Assembly (NCBI GenBank): GCA_002381185.1 | Contig: DFOA01000017.1 | Location: 186,209 to 250,208 of the forward strand | Length of the DNA: 64,000 nt | Reading direction: 5' to 3' | Origin: Firmicutes bacterium UBA3553 | GTDB lineage: Bacteria; Bacillota; Clostridia; Tissierellales; Sedimentibacteraceae | Shown: in pieces, positions 17,273 to 25,606 of the stretch | How the letters are laid out: every line of letters starts with the position of its first letter | Numbering within the stretch: the stretch's first letter is position 1 | Program-made: the position numbers and the translations under genes | The notes under the pieces: generated by a model | The model's input: the letters and a program-made list of their open reading frames with translations, nothing else | What the model was told of the DNA's origin: nothing | Databases searched by the model: none

Positions 17273-17303
17273 ATCATCAGTATTATTAAGGGCGGAGGCA
17301 AAT

Positions 17304-17612
17304 ATGGCGTTAAGAATTCTATTGTATTTTGGACTATTGGCTGTGGGATGGCTTTTAAGCAGCAAAGGATTTATTAATGATAAGCTGACAGGTAAAATCT
17401 CACATATTCAAACGGCGATTTTATTCGGACTGATATTTGTTATGGGTGTAAGGGTCGGCATGGACGAGCAGGTAGTTTCATCTATTGGACAAATAGGTTT
17501 CATGGCAGCAGTCTTTGCGGTTGTGACGGCGGGATTCAGCATTCTTTTTGTTTATATGGCAAGAAGGAAGTTTTTTAAGGATGAAAGAATTGCAGGTGGC
17601 AAAAATGACTAA
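17304..17612 (+). CDS. LysO family lysine exporter, N-terminal half (DUF340)
   Basis: A 102-residue membrane protein matching the N-terminal three-helix part of LysO/YbjE (DUF340, COG2431): WLLSSKGFINDKLTGKISHIQT followed by two more hydrophobic segments. In E. coli one protein of about 300 residues exports lysine; here the same sequence is spread over two overlapping genes. The two ORFs overlap in an ATGACTAA junction with a separate ribosome site for the second, so this is a genuine split gene rather than a frameshift. Expected to act as a heteromeric exporter. Confidence 0.75.
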   Translation: MALRILLYFGLLAVGWLLSSKGFINDKLTGKISHIQTAILFGLIFVMGVRVGMDEQVVSSIGQIGFMAAVFAVVTAGFSILFVYMARRKFFKDERIAGGKND

Positions 17613-18201
17613 AAAGATATTGCTTATTTTAGTTGTGGGCATTTTGGCGGGTTTGTTCATAATGCCGGAGTCAGTGTATGATAAGACAGGATTGCTGATG
17701 GATGTAGGATTATGTCTCCTGTTATTTTTTGTGGGAATAGATTTAGGCAGCAATAAGGACATCTTTAAGAATTTAAAAACAGTTGGTTTTAAAATTCTTA
17801 TTGTACCGGCTGCAACAATAATTGGAAGCCTTACCGGCGGTATAGTTTGCAGCATAATATTCAAATTGGATATATTCGGTGCTTTGGCAATTGCTTCCGG
17901 AATGTCGTGGTACACGTTGTCGGCCATAATTATAACACCGGTATCATCACAACTGGGTGCGGTTGCATTTTTAACCAACGTGTTCAGGGAAATATTGGCC
18001 TTTATAAGCATACCATTTATTGCCAAGCACATAGGATATTTGGAAACCATAGCTGCAGGTGCGGCAATAAGCATGGATACGGGGCTGCCTATGGTAACGA
18101 AAAATACAAATCAGGAAGTTGCCGTAATTTCATTTATCAGCGGAGTAATTATATCATTGTCGGTAACAGTATTGGTACCTATTTTTGTAGGGTTGATATG
18201 A
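17605..18201 (+). CDS. LysO family lysine exporter, C-terminal half
   Basis: A 198-residue membrane protein matching the C-terminal part of LysO. Features: LCLLLFFVGIDLGSN, SGMSWYTLSAIIITP and the ISMDTGLPMVTK segment, with about six helices. The start at ATG 17605 is chosen because AGGTGG (17594-17599) is 5 bp upstream; an in-frame ATG at 17581 lacks a site. It overlaps the first half by 8 bp, giving translational coupling and probably one-to-one assembly. Confidence 0.78.
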   Translation: MTKKILLILVVGILAGLFIMPESVYDKTGLLMDVGLCLLLFFVGIDLGSNKDIFKNLKTVGFKILIVPAATIIGSLTGGIVCSIIFKLDIFGALAIASGMSWYTLSAIIITPVSSQLGAVAFLTNVFREILAFISIPFIAKHIGYLETIAAGAAISMDTGLPMVTKNTNQEVAVISFISGVIISLSVTVLVPIFVGLI

Positions 18202-18311
18202 CAATAGATTGGCAATGGACGAGCGATGAAGAATCAATGGATAGCAATTGCTAATCTAGTTTTTAAGCATATAGTTTTAGTTATTCATAAATATTAAGGA
18301 GATGTAACATC

Positions 18312-18941
18312 ATGACCAGAATATACTTGACCAGACATGGAGAAACAGAATGGAACAGGCAAAGAAGATTTCAAGGAAGCAAAAACTCCGAATTGACGGA
18401 GAAGGGAATATTGGCGGCTGAGCTTTTAGCATCTCGTGTTGAAGAAATAGATCTGGATTGCATAGTTTCAAGCCCTCTCAAAAGAGCTTATCAAACTGCG
18501 GAAATAGTGAGAGGAAATAAAAAAATAGACATTTTAAAACACGAAGGTTTTCAAGAAATTAACCTTGGAAATTTTGAAGGAATGCGATGGGATGAAATTG
18601 AGGACATGCATGGAGATATTCTGCACAGGATTACAGAAGACCCTTTTAACAACCGTTATCCGAACGGAGAAAATTTAATGGAGTTTTATAACAGAGTTGA
18701 GAAGGCTCTAGGAGAAGTAATTGACAGATGCAGAGATAAAAGCGTCTTGATAGTGGCTCACGGAGGTACTATCAAGTGTATTGAATCATATATAAGAAAA
18801 TTTAAAATAAACAAGGACTGGATGGGCAATGTTGTTCAAAATTGCAGTCTTTCATGCTTTGAAGTTAATGATGATAATGAAATAAAGGAAATATTTTATA
18901 ATGATACAGAACATTTAAAGGGAAGCACTGCATATAATTAA
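18312..18941 (+). CDS. Histidine phosphatase (phosphoglycerate mutase-like) family protein
   Basis: A 209-residue branch-1 histidine phosphatase. The phosphohistidine motif is TRHGETEWN (His9 region) and the second catalytic histidine is in VAHGGTIK near 155. A CobC/alpha-ribazole phosphatase role is possible in a cobalamin-producing organism, but the gene is 40 kb from the cobalamin genes and this motif set is shared by many phosphatases, so only the family is claimed. The start has AAGGAG 9 bp upstream. A strong terminator follows at 19026-19064. Confidence 0.85.
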   Translation: MTRIYLTRHGETEWNRQRRFQGSKNSELTEKGILAAELLASRVEEIDLDCIVSSPLKRAYQTAEIVRGNKKIDILKHEGFQEINLGNFEGMRWDEIEDMHGDILHRITEDPFNNRYPNGENLMEFYNRVEKALGEVIDRCRDKSVLIVAHGGTIKCIESYIRKFKINKDWMGNVVQNCSLSCFEVNDDNEIKEIFYNDTEHLKGSTAYN

Positions 18942-19025
18942 TGTCGCAAGACGTCGTAATTTCCCGGGAAATGGAAAAACATATCAAAAAAAGCTTATAA
19001 AGTAATAAATAGTATAACATATTTA

Positions 19026-19064
19026 ATCAATCTGCCTTAAAAATATAGCAGATTGATTTTTTTT
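19026..19064 (+). terminator. Rho-independent terminator before pyc
   Basis: A 10-bp stem ATCAATCTGC / GCAGATTGAT with a 12-base loop is followed by seven Ts. Confidence 0.85.
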
Positions 19065-19179
19065 AGAATTTATTGCATAATAATAAAAGGCTGAAAACGA
19101 TATCGCAAAGTATTTTATTAATCAAAACAAATATAATAAAGTTTTTAACATGAAAATCTAATTTTATTAAATTAAAATG

Positions 19180-19208
19180 TTGAAAATTTAATAAAGTAAT
19201 GTTAAACT
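19180..19208 (+). promoter_or_regulatory. Candidate promoter of pyc
   Basis: TTGAAA (19180-19185), 17 bp, TAAACT (19203-19208). The surroundings (19065-19258) are very AT-rich and show nothing else that I recognise. Confidence 0.4.
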
Positions 19209-19258
19209 ATTTTTCATAATAATTAATATTGAATATGGTTGAATATGAAGGAGGAACG

Positions 19259-22200
19259 ATGAAAAAATTTAAAAGAGTCCTGGTAGCAAACCGTGGCGAA
19301 ATTGCTATCAGAGTTTTCAGAGCATGTGAAGAACTTGGCATCAGAAGCGTTGCAATTTATTCCGAGGAAGATAAAAATTCTCTTTTCAGAACAAAGGCTG
19401 ATGAAGCTTATCAAATAGGAAAAAATAAAAAGCCTGTAGACGCTTATTTGGGAATAGATGAAATAATAAGCCTGGCAAAATCTAAAGGTGTTGATGCAAT
19501 TCATCCGGGATATGGATTTTTATCGGAGAATGTAGAATTTTCCCGTAAATGCGAAGAAGAGGGGATTGTATTCATAGGTCCTGACCATATTATGATGAGC
19601 AAGCTTGGTGACAAAATAAAATCTAAGATAGTTGCAAACTCAGTAGGAGTACCTACTATTCCTGGAATTGAAGAAGCCGTTAAATCAGAAGATGATGCAA
19701 AGAGATTTGCTGATTTCTGCGGATATCCCGTAATTTTAAAAGCATCTGCGGGTGGCGGCGGAAGAGGCATGCGCATAGCATGGAGAGAAGAAGATTTGCT
19801 CAGAGAATTTAGAAGCGCTCAAAGTGAGGCAAGAAAGGCTTTCGGAATTGACGATATATTTATAGAAAAATATTTGGAAAAACCAAAACACATAGAGGTA
19901 CAAGTTCTCGGAGACAATTACGGCAATATAGTACATTTGTTTGAAAGAGACTGCTCTATTCAGAGAAGACATCAGAAGGTGGTTGAATTTACACCTGCTT
20001 TAAGCATTACAAATGAACAAAGAGAAGCTATCTGCCAGGATGCATTGAAACTTGCAAGAGCCGTAACCTATAGAAATGCAGGTACATTAGAGTTCTTAGT
20101 TGATAAAAGCGGCAATCACTATTTTATTGAAATGAATCCGAGAATCCAGGTTGAACACACTGTAACAGAAATGGTGACAGGAATTGACCTTGTTCAGGCA
20201 CAGATTCTTGTTGCACAGGGTTACAGTCTGGATTCAGAAGAAATAAACATTAAATCTCAGGAAGATATAAAACAAAGCGGATATGCAATACAGTGCAGAG
20301 TAACAACGGAAGATCCTGCCAACAACTTTGCTCCTGATACAGGAAAAATAGACGTTTACAGGACGGGTTCAGGTTTTGGCATAAGGCTTGACGGCGGAAA
20401 CGGATTTACAGGCGCTGTGATAAGCCCGTATTATGACAGCCTGTTAGTTAAAGTTATATCTCATGGCAGGACATTCAACGATGCAATAAACAAAAATACA
20501 AGAGCATTAAAGGAATTAGAAGTTCACGGCGTTAAAACGAACATAGGATTTTTATTAAATGTGCTCAATCATGAAACATTTAAAAAGGGCCAATGTGATA
20601 CAGGATTTATAGCGGACAATCCATCACTGTTGAATGTAAGAGGCGGAGAAGACAAGGAATTAAAAGTATTAAATTATATAGGAAACATTGTAGTCAATGA
20701 AACAAAGGGTATAAAGCCTCAGTTTGACGTTCCTAGGGTTCCTGAACTGAAAAATAAGGAAATAAAGCCGGGGCTTAAGCAGCTCTTGGATGAAAAAGGG
20801 CCAAAAGAAGTTTTAAATTACGTGTTGAATCAAAAGAGACTCCTCCTGACTGATACTACCATGCGTGATGCTCACCAGTCATTGATGGCTACAAGGGTTC
20901 GAACAGTTGATATGGAAAAAATTGCGCCTGCAATGGCTGACATGGCGAGCGACCTATTCTCTGTTGAAATGTGGGGCGGTGCCACATATGACGTTGCATA
21001 CAGATTTTTAAAGGAAGATCCGTGGGAAAGACTGAAGACATTAAGAGAAAAAATGCCCAATATTTTGTTCCAGATGCTTTTGAGAGGTGCCAATGCGGTT
21101 GGATATAAAAATTATCCCGATAATGTAATAAGAGAATTCGTTAAGACATCGGCTAAAGCCGGTATAGATGTGTACCGCATATTCGATTCACTTAACTGGA
21201 TTGACGGCATGGAAGTTGCGATTGACGAAGTGCTGAATCAAAACAAAATAGCAGAAGCAAGCATCTGCTATACAGGCGATATACTTGATGAAAATAGAGA
21301 TAAATATACATTGAAGTATTATGTGGATTTAGCTAAGAAGCTTGAAAAAAGAGGAGCTCACATACTTGCAATAAAAGATATGTCAGCATTGTTAAAGCCA
21401 ATGGCTGCGGATAAGCTTATCAGAGCACTGAAGAATGAACTTTCAATACCGGTTCATCTTCACACTCACGACACAAGCGGAAACGGTGTTGTAACAGTCT
21501 ATGCGGCCGCAAACGCAGGAGTGGATATAGTTGATACGGCATTTAACTCGATGGCGGGTTTAACAAGCCAGCCGCCTTTGAACTCGGTAATAGCAGCATT
21601 AAACAACACAGACAGAGATACAATGCTCAATCTGGATGACATGCAGAAAATTTCTGATTACTGGGAAGCGGTAAGACCTGTTTATAACAAATTTGAATCA
21701 GGCTTAAAAACAGGAACTGCTGAAATTTACAAATATGAAATTCCAGGCGGACAGTATTCAAACTTGAAACCTCAGGTTGAAAGCTTCGGGCTTGGACATA
21801 GGTTTGAAGAAGTTAAAGAAATGTTTAAAACCGTAAATGAAATGCTTGGAGACATAGTGAAGGTAACTCCTTCATCAAAGGCAGTAGGCGACATGGCGAT
21901 ATTCATGGTTCAAAATGATTTGACTCCTGTGAATATTTACGAAAAGGCAAAGGATATGGACTTTCCGGATTCAATAGTTTCTTATTTCGAAGGAATGATG
22001 GGCCAGCCGGAAGGAGGATTCCCTGAAGATTTACAAAGACTTGTATTAAAAGAAAAAGAGCCGATCACGTGCAGACCGGGGGAACTTCTGCCTCCTGAAG
22101 ATTTCGATGCAATAAAGAAAATGCTCAGGGAAAAACACGGATTGGAAGGCACAGATGAAGAAGCACTGAGCTATGCATTGTATCCTAAGGTTTTTGAAGA

Positions 22201-22687
22201 GTACCTGAAAAATATAAAAGAAGAATGCAGTTTAAGGCTTATGGGAAGCGACATATTTTTCCATGGACTTGAAGAAGGCGAAACATGCGAAGTTAAAGTT
22301 GCAGAAGGCCATAAGCTTATTATAAAACTTGTTGAAGTTAAAACAAATGATGATGGCACCAAGGATTTGGTGTTTGAAGTTAACGGAAACAGGAGAGTTA
22401 TAACCATAAAAGATAAAAATGCCGTAAATTTAAAGAGCGCATCAATTGAGAAAGTTATGGCTGATACAGGAAACCAATATGAAATCGGCGCAAACATTCC
22501 GGGCAATGTTTATAAAATACTTGTCAGCCAAGGAGATAAGATAGAAGCAGGCCAGCCTATAGCCGTATTGGAAGCTATGAAGATGGAAACTAACGTCCTG
22601 GCTCCTTTGGCGGGAACAGTTGCAAAGATTCATGTCAAAGAAGGTCAAAGAGTTACAGCAGGCGAATTGATAGCTGAATTAGAATAA
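19259..22687 (+). CDS. pyc: Pyruvate carboxylase
   Basis: Biotin-dependent enzyme making oxaloacetate from pyruvate, bicarbonate and ATP (1142 residues, the normal single-chain length). Domains: biotin carboxylase (1-455) beginning VLVANRGEIAIRVFRACEELG, with the ATP glycine loop GGGGRGMR and EMNPRIQVEHTVTE; carboxyltransferase (about 535-830) with TTMRDAHQSLMATR and the metal-binding HLHTHDTSG; and a C-terminal biotinyl domain with EAMKMET near 1107. The start at 19259 directly follows GGAGGAACG; an upstream in-frame ATG at 19229 has no site. It is monocistronic, ending in a large palindrome. Confidence 0.96.
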   Translation: MKKFKRVLVANRGEIAIRVFRACEELGIRSVAIYSEEDKNSLFRTKADEAYQIGKNKKPVDAYLGIDEIISLAKSKGVDAIHPGYGFLSENVEFSRKCEEEGIVFIGPDHIMMSKLGDKIKSKIVANSVGVPTIPGIEEAVKSEDDAKRFADFCGYPVILKASAGGGGRGMRIAWREEDLLREFRSAQSEARKAFGIDDIFIEKYLEKPKHIEVQVLGDNYGNIVHLFERDCSIQRRHQKVVEFTPALSITNEQREAICQDALKLARAVTYRNAGTLEFLVDKSGNHYFIEMNPRIQVEHTVTEMVTGIDLVQAQILVAQGYSLDSEEINIKSQEDIKQSGYAIQCRVTTEDPANNFAPDTGKIDVYRTGSGFGIRLDGGNGFTGAVISPYYDSLLVKVISHGRTFNDAINKNTRALKELEVHGVKTNIGFLLNVLNHETFKKGQCDTGFIADNPSLLNVRGGEDKELKVLNYIGNIVVNETKGIKPQFDVPRVPELKNKEIKPGLKQLLDEKGPKEVLNYVLNQKRLLLTDTTMRDAHQSLMATRVRTVDMEKIAPAMADMASDLFSVEMWGGATYDVAYRFLKEDPWERLKTLREKMPNILFQMLLRGANAVGYKNYPDNVIREFVKTSAKAGIDVYRIFDSLNWIDGMEVAIDEVLNQNKIAEASICYTGDILDENRDKYTLKYYVDLAKKLEKRGAHILAIKDMSALLKPMAADKLIRALKNELSIPVHLHTHDTSGNGVVTVYAAANAGVDIVDTAFNSMAGLTSQPPLNSVIAALNNTDRDTMLNLDDMQKISDYWEAVRPVYNKFESGLKTGTAEIYKYEIPGGQYSNLKPQVESFGLGHRFEEVKEMFKTVNEMLGDIVKVTPSSKAVGDMAIFMVQNDLTPVNIYEKAKDMDFPDSIVSYFEGMMGQPEGGFPEDLQRLVLKEKEPITCRPGELLPPEDFDAIKKMLREKHGLEGTDEEALSYALYPKVFEEYLKNIKEECSLRLMGSDIFFHGLEEGETCEVKVAEGHKLIIKLVEVKTNDDGTKDLVFEVNGNRRVITIKDKNAVNLKSASIEKVMADTGNQYEIGANIPGNVYKILVSQGDKIEAGQPIAVLEAMKMETNVLAPLAGTVAKIHVKEGQRVTAGELIAELE

Positions 22688-22690
22688 TAT

Positions 22691-22760
22691 AATGAGATTC
22701 TTCGGGCGGAGACTACGGAATGACATTTTGTCATTATGTGAAGCTAAGAAGAATCTCATT
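22691..22760 (+). repeat. Nested palindromic repeat, probable terminator after pyc
   Basis: Outer arms AATGAGATTCTT (22691-22702) and AAGAATCTCATT (22749-22760) are perfect 12-bp complements followed by TTTC; inside is AATGACA-TTT-TGTCATT (22719-22735). It can act as a terminator. The GAGATTCTTC...GAATGAC pattern resembles a palindromic repeat that I recall from many bacterial intergenic regions. Confidence 0.65.
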
Positions 22761-22767
22761 TTTCTAT

Positions 22768-22796
22768 TTGCACATTAGTGGTATATCTTTTATAAT
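22768..22796 (+). promoter_or_regulatory. Sigma-A promoter of the amidase gene
   Basis: TTGCAC (22768-22773), 17 bp, TATAAT (22791-22796), 25 bp before the ATG at 22822. Confidence 0.7.
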
Positions 22797-22821
22797 TAAG
22801 TAAAAAATGCGGAGGTGTAAT

Positions 22822-23649
22822 ATGGATAAATTTAAAGCAGCATTATTACAGACTTTGGTATATGACAGTAAGGAAAAGAATATTGATAATGCGGTTAAAT
22901 TAATAGAAAAGGTTTCGAAGGAAGGTGCTGACATTGCCGTACTGCCGGAAATGTTTTGCTGCCCTTACGATAATTCATACTTTAAATTATTCAGTGAGGA
23001 ACAAGGAGGGTCGGCCTACAGCGCAATGAGTGATGCCGCAAAGGAAAATGGAATTTATGTTGTGGCGGGAACGATTCCTGAGCTGGAAAACGGCAGAGTA
23101 TATAATACATCATATGTTTTCGGAAGAAATGGAAAACCTGCAGCAAAACACAGAAAAATGCATTTGTTTGACATTGACATTCAAGGAGGCCAGTATTTTA
23201 AAGAATCTGACACTTTTACACCAGGCAAGGATGTAACGGTATTTGATACGGAATTTTGCAAAATAGGGCTTGCTGTATGTTATGATATAAGATTTCCTGA
23301 ATTAAGCAGATTAATGGCAGCCGAAGGTGCCGAGGTCATAGTTGTTCCGGGGGCTTTCAATATGACTACGGGACCTGCTCATTGGGAACTTCATTTCAGA
23401 GCAAGGGCTCTTGACAATCAGTGCTACACAATAGGCGTTGCTCCTGCAAGAGATATGGAAGCATCATATCATTCATACGGGAATTCTATTATTGCATCTC
23501 CCTGGGGCAGTGTAATAAGCAGAATGGATGAAAAAGAAGGTTACATAATACAGGAAATTGATTTGGATTATGTCAAGAAAGTAAGAAATGAACTTCCATT
23601 ATTAAAGCATGTAAGGAAAGATATATATTCACTGAACAAAATCTTATAA
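22822..23649 (+). CDS. Nitrilase-superfamily carbon-nitrogen hydrolase, omega-amidase/Nit2-like
   Basis: A 275-residue amidase with the Glu-Lys-Cys triad visible: Glu in AVLPEMFCCPYD, Lys in HRKMHLFDID and Cys in AVCYDIRFPEL. FDIDIQGGQYFKES and the MTTGPAHWELHFRARALDNQCY stretch point to the Nit2/omega-amidase group, which deaminates 2-oxoglutaramate or 2-oxosuccinamate; that specificity is inferred. The start at 22822 follows GGAGGTG; an ATG at 22807 lies before that site. Monocistronic between pyc and the dipeptide module. Confidence 0.88.
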   Translation: MDKFKAALLQTLVYDSKEKNIDNAVKLIEKVSKEGADIAVLPEMFCCPYDNSYFKLFSEEQGGSAYSAMSDAAKENGIYVVAGTIPELENGRVYNTSYVFGRNGKPAAKHRKMHLFDIDIQGGQYFKESDTFTPGKDVTVFDTEFCKIGLAVCYDIRFPELSRLMAAEGAEVIVVPGAFNMTTGPAHWELHFRARALDNQCYTIGVAPARDMEASYHSYGNSIIASPWGSVISRMDEKEGYIIQEIDLDYVKKVRNELPLLKHVRKDIYSLNKIL

Positions 23650-23773
23650 GGTAATAAAAGGATGGTTTTTGGACATAATATAAAAATGAGAACCAAATGA
23701 AACAAAAAGTCGCCAATTAACAACCAAATTAATTTTTAAATACTACAGATATTGAAAAATCAGGGTTTATTAA

Positions 23774-23790
23774 TTGGCATGAATTTTGCT
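23774..23790 (+). promoter_or_regulatory. Sigma-54 promoter of the carrier-isoaspartyl dipeptidase operon
   Basis: TTGGCATGAATTTTGCT: GG at 23776-23777 and GC at 23788-23789 are 12 bp apart, and the site lies about 38 bp before the carrier ATG. No convincing upstream enhancer repeat was found in 23650-23770. Confidence 0.8.
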
Positions 23791-23827
23791 TGCTATTAGA
23801 TGAATAAAATATATTGGAGGAAATATT

Positions 23828-25570
23828 ATGTCCAAAAAACCAGAAACAAACTTAAAAAGTGGAAAAGACCTGACAAAAATACGTACGCCCCATACTTATG
23901 CAATTATTTTTGTTGTAGTACTGCTTTGTTGGGCCTTAACATTTATGGTTCCTGCGGGAAAATTCAGTGTTCATCAGATTGAATACACAGATTCCAACGG
24001 AGCTGTAAAGACAAGGACTGTATTAATGGCAGACACATTCAGGTACAGTTATAATTTAAATAATGATTTTTTGTCTGAGGAATTAAAAGATTTATCTGAC
24101 GATTCAGCGACTCTTGAGGAAATGGGAGTTGACCAGGAAGCATTAAAAGAATTTGTTGAATCAGATTCCAGTACGTGGGACCAATCTCAGCTGGATGATT
24201 TGGGACTGACCGATGATGTTCTCTATGGAAAATATGGAGAATCAATGTATGATACAGGCAAAAAGCTGCATAAAACGGCCAAAGTTTGGGGAACTGACGA
24301 CTACAGCGGATTTGGATTCATGAATTATGTTTTCGAAGGGTTAGTAACAGGAGACAAATATGGTTCAGCTGTGGGAATAGTAGCATTGATTCTGGTTGTG
24401 GGAGGATCCTTCGGCATTATTATGAGGACAGGAGCAATTGATGCCGGAATTTATGCTTTTATAAGAAAGACTAAAGGTTTTGAAAAACTTGCACTCCCTA
24501 TGCTTTTCTTTGTATTCTCTTTGGGAGGAGCAACATTCGGAATGTCTGAAGAAGTAATTCCCTTTGCAATGATTATGGTGCCATTTGTTATTGCACTGGG
24601 ATACGATTCAATAGTTGCGGTGACAGTTACATATGTGGCATCCCAGGTCGGTAATGCCGCTTCATGGATGAGTCCGTTCAGTGTTGCCGTGGCACAGGGA
24701 ATTGCAGGGATACCTGTACTTTCAGGAGCATCCTTCAGACTTGTAATGTGGATTGTAATAACAGCTCTTTCTGCCGGGTACATGATGGTATATGCTGAAA
24801 AGATAAGAAAAAAACCTGAACTTTCAGCAGTTTATAAAACAGATGAACATTTCAGAGACAGGTTGGAAAACGCAAACGAAGAGGAAAGAAAATTTACACT
24901 GGGACATAAGCTGATACTTCTTGAAATGCTTGCGGTCTTGATCTGGATTGTATGGGGAGTTACTGTAAAGGCTTACTACATTCCAGAAATTGCATCACAA
25001 TTCTTTGTTATGGGATTTGTTGCGGGAGTTATAGCGGTAATATTTAAACTCAACAATATGACAATCAATGATATGGCATCTTCTTTCCAGGGAGGAGTTG
25101 CCGATTTGGCGGGAACAGCAATAGTTGTGGGTATGGCAAAAGGTATACTGCTTGTTCTTGGAGGTTCTGATGCCAATGTTCCTTCTGCTTTAAACACTGT
25201 TCTGTACGGCATAGGAAATGCATTGAACGGAGTTCCGGCAGCAGTTGCCGCATGGAGCATGTATGCATTCCAAAGCTTATTCAACTTAGTTGTAACATCA
25301 AATTCAGGTCAGGCAGCTCTTACAATGCCTATAATGGGACCTCTTGCAGACATAGTAGGCGTTTCAAGACAGATTGCAGTACTTGCATATCAGTTGGGAG
25401 CAGGTTTTGTGGATGCATTTACACCTGTTTCGGCAAGTTTGATAGGAGTGCTTGGCGTTGCGAGAATTGATTGGTCCAAATGGGCTAAATATCAGATTAA
25501 AATGCAGGGATTTTTCTTCTTGATGGGTACTATAACTGTAATTATCGCTGTAGCTATGAATTTACAATAA
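23828..25570 (+). CDS. YfcC/DcuC-type (C4-dicarboxylate anaerobic carrier family) transporter
   Basis: A 580-residue membrane carrier of the YfcC family. TM1 is at about 20-44; then comes a long hydrophilic, acidic segment (about 48-165) before TM2 at about 180-202; the remaining helices include GGATFGMSEEVIPFAMIMVPF, VTYVASQVGNAASWMSPFSVAVAQGIAG and the C-terminal SNSGQAALTMPIMGPLAD repeat. Such carriers are annotated for dicarboxylates, arginine or peptides. Here it precedes an isoaspartyl dipeptidase by 36 bp, so import of isoaspartyl dipeptides or related amino acids is the likeliest job, but this is inference. A good GGAGG site and the sigma-54 promoter lie upstream. Confidence 0.82.
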   Translation: MSKKPETNLKSGKDLTKIRTPHTYAIIFVVVLLCWALTFMVPAGKFSVHQIEYTDSNGAVKTRTVLMADTFRYSYNLNNDFLSEELKDLSDDSATLEEMGVDQEALKEFVESDSSTWDQSQLDDLGLTDDVLYGKYGESMYDTGKKLHKTAKVWGTDDYSGFGFMNYVFEGLVTGDKYGSAVGIVALILVVGGSFGIIMRTGAIDAGIYAFIRKTKGFEKLALPMLFFVFSLGGATFGMSEEVIPFAMIMVPFVIALGYDSIVAVTVTYVASQVGNAASWMSPFSVAVAQGIAGIPVLSGASFRLVMWIVITALSAGYMMVYAEKIRKKPELSAVYKTDEHFRDRLENANEEERKFTLGHKLILLEMLAVLIWIVWGVTVKAYYIPEIASQFFVMGFVAGVIAVIFKLNNMTINDMASSFQGGVADLAGTAIVVGMAKGILLVLGGSDANVPSALNTVLYGIGNALNGVPAAVAAWSMYAFQSLFNLVVTSNSGQAALTMPIMGPLADIVGVSRQIAVLAYQLGAGFVDAFTPVSASLIGVLGVARIDWSKWAKYQIKMQGFFFLMGTITVIIAVAMNLQ

Positions 25571-25606
25571 AGTAAACTGATTCAAGGTAAGGAAGGAATT
25601 CAAATT

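Noticed and set aside
17478..18074. 198-codon minus-strand frame opposite the lysO pair
   Set aside because: Shadow frame; the plus-strand proteins have clear membrane-family signatures.
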